Positions 56,511 to 64,000 of a stretch of DNA of 64,000 nucleotides are shown here, in pieces (the stretch's first letter is position 1; every line of letters begins with the position of its first letter). Origin of the DNA: Stomoxys calcitrans (Eukaryota > Arthropoda > Insecta > Diptera > Muscidae). A program made the translations under genes and the position numbers. Where the stretch lies: the NCBI RefSeq assembly GCF_963082655.1, contig NC_081552.1, positions 53,297,947-53,361,946 of the forward strand. The letters run 5' to 3'. The notes under the pieces are model-generated. The model was not told where the DNA came from. It made no database searches and saw only the letters and a program-made list of their open reading frames with translations.

Positions 56511-57225
56511 TGATCCCAAAGTTGTAATGTGGATATGTAGTTGAGGAAAGTAGATACGGTGTAGCAAAATTTGGATGGAGGCTTTGTTATGGTGGTTGAA
56601 GATATGAATATTGATTTATATGGTGAAACAGAGCAACAGAAAAGCTTGGTTCACTTCTATGGCTCTTACAACAGGCAATCTTGCCACAGTCATGTTACTC
56701 GCCCGACTTCAAACAAGTGCATAGACTGGATTTTTAGCAACTATCAGGATAGTATTGTAGTTCATAAAATTCAAAGTAATTTGTCGCATCATAATATTCT
56801 GAACTGCTCTATAAATACGGAAGTAACGACTCAACATTGATTGAAAAAGGTCAGAGAAGATTAACTATGCACAATTTGCTTAAAATCTCCAACAGCAAAC
56901 TTAGCGTATTGGTAGACGATAGATCTGAATTGTGTCAAGCTTTTGTGGGCGCAATACAATCAGTGGTTTCTCAGATGGTTATGAAAGATGGAAACGGACA
57001 TCAGACAATGGCTCCCTGGTTAATAGAGAAAGTGAATTCCCTTATTGCGAACAAAAAGAAATTGTTTTATATAAGGCGTAGAAACCGTAACTATCCGAAT
57101 ATAAACCATCGATTAAAAAGAAAAGGCAATATCGTTAAAATGTGCAGCAAAAGCCTAAGGAACGATTATTATAAACACAGTATTGCATCCTGTAAAGGAG
57201 ATGTAAGGAAGGTTTGGCAGTGTTT

Positions 57226-58850
57226 TTATACCCACCACCGAAGGATGAGGGTATATTCATTTTGTCATTCCGTTTGCAACACATCGAAATATCCATTTCC
57301 GACCCTATAAAGTATATATATTCTTGATCAGCGTAAAAATCTAAGACGATCTAGCCATGTCCGTCCGTCTGTCCGTCTGTCCGTCTGTCTGTTGAAATCA
57401 CGCTACAGTCTTTAAAAATAGAGATATTGAGCTGAAATTTTGCACAGATTCTTTCTTTGTCCATAAGCAGGTTAAGTTCGAAGATGGGCTATATCGGACT
57501 ATATCTTGATATAGCCCCCATATAGACCGATCCGCCGATTTAGGGTCTTAGGCCCATAAAAGCCACATTTATTATCCGATTTTGTTGAAATTTGGGACAG
57601 TGAGTTGTGTTAGGCCCTTCGACATCCTTTGTCAATTTAGTCCAGATCGGTCCAGATTTGGATATAGCTGCCATATAGACCGATCCTCCGATTTAGGGTC
57701 TAAGACCCATAAAAGCCATATTTATAGTCCGATTTCGCTGAAATTTGGGACAGTGGGTTGTCTTAGGCCCTTTGACATGTTTCTTGAATTTGGTCCAGAT
57801 CGGTTCAGATTTGGATATAGCTGCCATATAGACCGATCCTCCGGTTTAGGGTCTTAGGCCCACAAAAGCCACATTTATTATCCGATTTTGATGAAATTCG
57901 GGGCAGTGAATTGTGTAAGGCCCATCGACATCCTTCGTTAATTTGGCTAAGATCGGTCCAAATTTGGATATAGCTGCCATATAGATCGATCCTCCGATTT
58001 ATGGTGTAAGGCCCATAATAGCCACATTCATTATCCGATTTAGCTGAAATTTGGGACAGTGAGATGTGTTAGGCCCTTTGACATATTTCTGCAATTTGGT
58101 CCAGATCGGTTCAAATTTAGATATAGCTGCCATATAGACCGATATCTAGGTTTTAGGTTTTGGGCCCATAAAATGCTCATTTATTGCCCGATGTCCCCGA
58201 AATTTGAAACAGTGAGTTAAGTTAAGCTCCTTAACATACTTCTGCAATATCGCACAGATCGGTCCAGATTTGGATATAGCTGCCATATAGACCGATATCT
58301 AGGTTTTAGGTTTTGGGGCCATAAAAGACGCATTTATTGTCCGATGTCGCTGAAATTTGAGACAGTGAGTTTTGTTAGGCTCTTCGACGTCCTTCTTCAA
58401 TTTTGCCCAGATCGGTCCAGATTTGAATATAGCTGCCATATAGACCGATCTCTGGATTTAAAGTTTAGGGCCCATAAAAGAGGCATTTATTGTCCGATTT
58501 CGCCGAAATTTGGGACAGTGCTTAGTGTTAGGCTCTTCGACATGTTTATGCAACTTGGCCCAAATCGGCCCAGATTTAGATATAGCTGCCATGTAGACCG
58601 ATATCTCGATTTAAAGTCTTGGCCCCATAAAAGGCGCATTTATAATCCGATTTAATTGAAATTTGACACAGTGACTTATGTTCGGCTTTTCGACATCCGT
58701 GTCCTATATAGTTCAGATCGGTATGAGGTATATGAGTATAAGGTATGAAATTTTCACCGAATTTTGATGAAAGGTGGTTTACATATATACCCGAGGTGGT
58801 GGGTATCCAAAGTTCGGCCCGGCCGAACTTAACGTCTTTTTACTTGTTTA
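57226..58850 (-). mobile_element. HEL-A copy 11, complete, inserted in the LINE
   Basis: TTTTTATACCCACCACCGAA, core at 57300-57360, GTCCGTCTGTCCGTCTG tract, then unit marks at 57529, 57682, 57835, 57988, 58141, 58294, 58447 and 58600 (all 153 bp apart). Palindrome near 58815, ACTTGTTT end. The LINE reads VWQ before and NNELGRN after, so the insertion site is known to within a few bases and shows a T-rich target. Confidence 0.9.
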
Positions 58851-60011
58851 ACAATGAATTGGGTAGAAACAAAAAATTCTTAGGAGAGATCGTTAATAAA
58901 GATGGTAGTAGTGCTGAACTATTAATTTGGTTATTCAATAGAAGAATGAAGGAATAGCATACAGCGCCATCACGATGATGACCTTAATGTGTTTGGAACA
59001 CTTTCAATGCAAAGTAATGCGTTTTACCTTGTTAGATCTGAGAAAAAGTTGTGGATCCGATAATATAAATCCAAAGATGCTATTAACATCGCAATCAGCA
59101 GTAACAGATATTATGTTGAAGATTTTTAATGGTCTGATCATATGCAGAAAGTATCCCGACATTTTGAAGATTCCCAAGGTAATACCAATACCTAAAAAAA
59201 CCAAATTCCAGTATCCACGATTTTAGACCTGTTGCAGTTTAATCTGTGTTTGAAAAAATTATTTCTGAACAAATTACGACATATGTTGAGGAAGGAAAAA
59301 TGTTATTTGCAAATCAGTTTGGTTTTAGAAAAGCCGCCGGTATCGATGAAGCTGTATTTAATATTATTGAATATATCTGCAATGGAATTGATTGTGGATG
59401 CAAAGAAGTTGCAGTAGATCGTATTATATTGATTAAGACATTGGAGGATATTGCATTTAGCCAAGAAACTTTGCTGTTTTTAAAGATGTTTTTAGAAATA
59501 GATTCTAATTTGTGAAAGTTGGTAACGAATAAAGTGGCCGGGTACCTGTACACCATGGCGTACCACCGGGTAGTGTTTTTGATCCCTTATTATTTAGGAT
59601 ACATGTTCATGATGGGATATGGGATTTTATGGAAAACTTGTGATGTACGCTCATGATGTGAGCCTCTTTTACAGAAATGTGGACAAAGTACAAATTGAAC
59701 ATGATTCAGCGTAATTGGCTGAATGTGCGAGACGGAACAAACTTGTTCTAACTTCATCGAAAACCAAAGTTGTTCGATTTAAACCTCATGCCAATGGAGA
59801 CACAATGTCTGTGCATATAAATGAAGCGCCCGTTGCAGAGTCAAGGTCTATAAAATACTTAGATTTAACTTTGAATAGCAACATGGAATGGGACTCTCAC
59901 ATTGAAAATTTAAAGTCAAAAGTCGCATCAGCAACAGGTATTCATCGGGAATTTAATCCTCTTTTAAATATCGATGATATACCAAGCGCTGATACACTCT
60001 CACCTAATGTA

Positions 60012-60618
60012 AAGGGTGATTTTTTTGAGGTAAGGATTTTCATGCATTAGTATTTGACAGATCACGTGGGATTTCAGACATGGTGTCAAAGAGAAAGATG
60101 CTCAGTATGCTTTGACATTTCATCATGCAGAGACTTACAAACGAGCAACGCTTGCAAATCATTGAATTTTATTACCAAAATCAGTGTTCGGTTCGAAATG
60201 TGTTCATTCACCGTAACGTTGCGTCCAACAGCATCTTTGAAAAAATACGGTCCAATGATTCCACCAGCGTACAAACCACACCAAACAGTGCATTTTTCGG
60301 GATGCATGGGCAGTTTTTGAACGGCTTCTGGTTGCTCTTCACTCCAAATGCGGCAATTTTGCTTATTTACGTAGCCATTCAACCAGAAATGAGCCTCATC
60401 GCTGAACAAAATTTGTCAAAATTTGAACACATTTCGAACCGAACACTGATTTTGGTAATAAAATTCAATGATTTGCAAGCGTTGCTCGTTAGTAAGTCTA
60501 TTCATGATGAAATGTCAAAGCATACTGAGCATCTTTCTCTTTGACACCATGTCTGAAATCTCACGTGATCTGTCAAATACTAATGCATGAAAATCCTAAC
60601 CTCAAAAAAATCACCCTT
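60012..60618. mobile_element. Foldback Tc1/mariner derivative (607 bp)
   Basis: Inverted arms of 195 bp (60012-60206 and 60424-60618) with ends AAGGGTGATTTTTTTGAGG, flanked by TA (60010-60011, 60619-60620). Each arm encodes a transposase N-terminus pointing inward (MQRLTNEQRLQIIEFYYQNQ). The unique centre encodes part of the catalytic domain on the minus strand (FSDEAHFWLNGYVNKQNCRI and VWCGLYAGGIIGPYFFKD). The 3' half of the transposase gene is absent. It appears to be a rearranged deletion derivative still bounded by usable ends. Confidence 0.88.
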
Positions 60619-61026
60619 TATGTACCTGGAATTTATGCCTATAAGAATAACAGCTCATTGAAAGAATTACAGTGCGTGCAGAACACTGCATTAAATTTGC
60701 TACGAATTTACCTAGAAGATATCCCACATAAAGGCTTTACAGGGAGAAGTTTAAATCTGTTTTACCGATACGTGGCTTATATACGCACATACGCATCAAG
60801 TCAATAACAGTAAGAGGTTCTAGATCAATACAGTTCGGCGGGAAGGGAACTGCCAGAAATACTCGTCAATCTGGCCAACTTCGTATTGCTAGGTGTCGTT
60901 TGGAGATTACTAAACAACGATTGAGTTTTACTGGACCAAGCGAATATAACAAATTACCATTAGACAAATTGAAAAAAATATCTTGTGACTAAAATTGATA
61001 CACTTCTTTCGTCAATTGTAACTTAT

Positions 61027-61970
61027 TTTTATACCCACCACTATAGGGTAGTGGATCTAAGACCCCATAAAGGATATATTCTAGCCATGTTCGTCCGTCC
61101 CTATGTCGAAATCACGATAGAGGTCGAATGCGTAAAGCTGATGTAGGTCGTAGGGGATTGCAAATGGGCCATATCGGTTCAGATTTAGATATAGCTCCCA
61201 TGTAAACCCATCACCCGATTTGATTTCTTGAGCTCCTGGTAGCCGTAATATTTGTCCGATTTGACTGAAATTGTGCATGTAAAGTTACGTTACGTTAAAG
61301 TTCGGTCTATACCCTGATAGAGCTCCCATATAAATCGATTTCCCGAGTTCGGCATATACCCTGATATAGCTCCCATATAAACCGATTTCCCGATTTGACT
61401 TCTTGAGCCCCTGGAAGGCCCAATTTTGTCCGATTTAGCTGAAATTTTGTATGTGGTGTTTCGTTGTGACTTCCAACAACTGCGCTGAGTATGGTCCAAA
61501 TCGATCAAGAACCTGATGTAGCTTCCATATAAACCAATCGCCCGATTTGTCTTCTTGAGTCCCTGGAAACCGCAATTTTTGCCCGATTTGGCTGAAATTT
61601 TGCACGTGGTGTTCTTTTTTGACTTCCAACAACTGTACCTAGTACGGTTCAAATTGGTCTACAACCTGATATAGCCCCCATATCAACCGATCGGCCGATT
61701 TCACTTCTTGAGTCCTTACAAGCCTCAACTTTTGTCCGGCTAGGCTAACATCATTCTATAACCCGATATACCTCCCATGTAAACCGGTCTCCCAATCATC
61801 CTTATTTGGTTCCTAGAAGGTTGAATTTTTGCTGGTTTGACAGAAGTTTGGTGTGTAGAATAAAATTATGCCCTACAACTTAATTTATTTTGTATATATT
61901 TTTAGCAGAATCCATGGTGGTGGGTTCCCATGATTCGGCCCGACCGAACTTAGCCCACTTTTACTTGTTA
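61027..61970 (-). mobile_element. HEL-C copy 4
   Basis: TTTTTATACCCACCACTATA start; the core is shortened (GACCCCATAAAGGATATATT, CTAGCCATGTTCGTCCGTCC). Units with TGATATAGCTCCCATATAAA. End CCATGGTGGTGGGTTCCCAT, decayed palindrome TTCGGCCCGACCGAA, TTTTACTTGTT. Confidence 0.78.
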
Positions 61971-62052
61971 AAACTACATCGGCTATGCCATTTCCTGTTA
62001 TTTGTTAAGGAATTTCGGTTATCAAAGCAAAATAGGTTGTCTTTATAATTAA

Positions 62053-64000
62053 CTAGCACAACCGGCCCCGCTCCGCTGCGCCTTGTTTTACTTTAAATGG
62101 AACAAAATTAACCTTTGAATATTTATTTTTGACACTAAAAGAGCTTTTAATGTAATACCATGCTAGGAAAACAGTATGTGTACATCGCTCGAGCAACAGT
62201 ATAACAATAAAAATGCCTTATCGGAATCCCATATGATCTCTATTGGTATCTGAATTCGCTCAGAGGGTTTAAGGTCATTTAAGTTTGGATGTTAGATGTA
62301 CTCCATTCTTAAAAAATTGCTATAACCCACTAATCTGGGTGGTGGTTGGTGGGTTAAGGGGGTGGTGTGGAACCCCAGAAACATGGTCCCGATCGTACTC
62401 TACTCCCAAATACCTTTCATTTGAGCCCCATATTGCCATGGTCGAAACATCTCCCATTATATTCAATTTAGGGGTGTTTTTCAGGGTAAGGAGGTCCACC
62501 AGACATTTAGCTCTGAAAATAAATCACCATCGTGCTCTACTCTCAAATACCTTTTATTTAAACCCCATATTGCTATTGGTTTAAGGGGAGTTTACAGGAT
62601 AAGGCGGCCCCCAAACACATGGCGCCAAAATTGGTTATAAAATTCGTTTTCTGATCTCAAACAACTTTCATTTGAGCCACATATTGGCATGGTCGAAAAT
62701 ATTTTACCATTTGGAGTATGTTTCGTATTCTACTCCCAAATACCTTTATTTGAGCACCATATTGCGATTGTCAGTAAAAAATTGCTGTTTGTGGAGTATT
62801 TTGGGAAAGGGGTAGGCCCCCAGAAAATTGGTCCCAAAAGTGGGCATCAATTCTTGCTCTGCCCCCAATACCTTTCATTTAAGCCCCACATTGACATGGT
62901 CGGAAAATATGCTTGATTTAGGGGTATTTTGGGGAGTGGGATTGTCCCCCAGGCACTAAGCCCTGTACATTAATCAGCAACGTGCTCTTTTCTCTAGGCC
63001 ACTGGCATTGGTCTCAAAATTGGATACCGAATTTGTTTTCTAATCTTAAATATCATTCATTAAATCCCTTATTACAAGAGCCAGCAAATATGTCCGGTTT
63101 GGGGTATGGGCCCTAAAAACTATGAATATCGAGCTCCACTGTCTTGAAAACCCAAATTGTCTTAGTCAGCAACTACGTCCTATTTGCGGGTTGTTATGGT
63201 GGTGGGACGTCCCCTAGACAGTTGGTCTTGAATGTTGATATCAGATTCATGGTCTACTCCCAAACACCTTTCATTTGAGACCCATTTTTTCATAGTCGGC
63301 AAACATGACCGGTTTGGGGGGAGTTTTGGGGGATGAAGCGGCCACTCAATGAGTTTGCCTTGAAAATATACTAAAAGCGCTCATATTTGAGCCTCATACT
63401 GCAATAGTCAGCAAATACTTTCTATTTGGGTGGTGTTGTGGCCCCATAGACACTTTTGACACCCATAGACACCCAAATATTGATATCAAATTCGTGCTTC
63501 ACTCCCAAAGACCTTTTATTTGAGCTCCATATTGCTATGGTCGTAAATTAGTCCTCTTTGGGGGATGTTCTCGAGGATGGGCGGCCCCCAAACATTTGGT
63601 CCCACATCTGTATATCAGATTTGTATTCTACACTCAAATACTATTTATTTGAGCCCCATATTGCCATGGTCAGTAAACCAGTCCTGTTTGGGTGGTGTTT
63701 TGGAGAAGGGCTGGACCCCCAGACACTTTGTCCCACATTTGGATATCAGACTCGTATTTTACTCGCACATACCTTTCATTTGAGTCTCATATTGCCATGG
63801 GCAGTAAATATGTCCGATTTAGGAGTGTTTTGGGGGTTGGGGTTGTCCCCCAAACACTAAGTCCGACAATTGGATATCAGGTACGTTTTTAATCTTAAAT
63901 ACCTTCAATTTGAGTATCATATTGTCGTGATTGGTCTATGTATATATTTGGTAAGTTTTGGAGGTGGGGCGGCCCCCCTAGGTACCCCATCTGAAATTTG
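62053..64000 (+). mobile_element. REP-E copy 5, running off the window end
   Basis: Starts CTAGCACAACCGGCCCCGCT. At least ten units with TACTCCCAAATACCTTTCAT and GAGCCCCATATTGCCATGG, separated by G-rich GGGGTGTTTTGGGG stretches at irregular 110-160 bp spacing. No hairpin module is seen before position 64000. Confidence 0.65.

Larger units (their letters stand above)
56110..61010 (+). pseudogene. LINE (endonuclease and RT) split by three insertions
   Basis: In order: endonuclease start NIISVNVRGVSSKEK (56175); endonuclease end with DMNIDLYG, TRPTSNKCIDWIFSN and LSHHNIL (56600-56810); linker to VWQ (57220); after HEL-A, NNELGRNKK (58855); RT fingers RKSCGSDNINPKMLL and IPKVIPIPKK (59040-59205); NQFGFRKAAGIDEAVF (59310); HGVPPGSVFDPLLFR (59557); YAHD at 59646-59657 in place of YADD; thumb RNKLVLTSSKTKVVRFKPHA (59733); C-terminus NNSSLKELQCVQNTALNLL (60650) to near 61000. 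Normally one ORF2 of about 900-1000 aa. Several frameshifts and the mutated catalytic box show it is dead. Clade not determined. Confidence 0.8.

Overview
This is eukaryotic nuclear DNA, AT-rich, gene-poor and packed with transposable elements. The repeat families suggest a calyptrate fly (muscid-like, for example Stomoxys, Musca or Haematobia); I cannot name the species from sequence alone. I find no convincing host exon. Every stretch with recognisable protein similarity belongs to a transposon.

The dominant component is about 25 full or partial copies of related satellite-bearing elements, here called HEL-A, HEL-B, HEL-C and HEL-D. They resemble Helentron/INE-1 (DINE-1) elements. A complete copy starts with A-rich ACAAGTAAAA, then a palindrome (TTCGGCCGGGCCGAA), then an array of 153-bp units, then a conserved core that reads TATAAAGTATATATATTC and CTAGCCATGTCCGTC on the opposite strand, next to a GTCC/GTCT microsatellite. 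It ends in GGTGGTGGGTATAAAA (A, C) or GGTGGAGGGTATAAAA (B). The core matches what I remember of Drosophila INE-1. Orientation here is by convention: + means palindrome first. A second satellite-bearing family, G-rich and unclassified (REP-E), has two long opposite-strand copies (29785-32115 and 44565-47853) that share an internal hairpin module.

Other elements: two hAT-like non-autonomous elements with 8-bp target duplications (8278-9139, 34568-34986); a 1626-bp Tc1-like DD34E element with a frameshifted transposase (25840-27465); three mariner-type MITEs (15961, 25750, 40991); a 607-bp foldback mariner derivative (60012-60618); six tRNA-derived SINE copies plus two heads of a second tRNA-like SINE; and at least nine non-LTR retrotransposon (LINE) fragments carrying endonuclease, RT, RNase H or C-terminal domains.

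Layout: 1-2270 non-repetitive intergenic DNA with microsatellites; 2276-6168 inverted HEL-A cluster; 6350-8270 minisatellite and unclassified DNA; 8278-9147 hAT with a nested HEL-C; 9329-14240 HEL-B plus a LINE broken by HEL-B and a SINE; 15118-22560 mixed fragments; 22926-27465 HEL-B, SINE, LINE, MITE and Tc1; 28578-32115 HEL-A and REP-E; 33432-42866 HEL-B clusters nested in REP-E, plus a 132-bp perfect tandem duplication; 42867-44460 non-repetitive; 44565-47853 REP-E with nested HEL-B; 49200-51170 non-repetitive; 52022-55913 head-to-tail HEL-A/HEL-A/HEL-C; 56110-61010 a LINE split by three later insertions; 61027-64000 HEL-C and REP-E.

Nested insertions give relative ages: LINEs are oldest, HEL elements, SINEs and mariner derivatives are younger. 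The observations I rate highest are the 153-bp period, unchanged across two diverged HEL families, and a foldback in REP-E that places two copies of a CTCF-type motif back to back.
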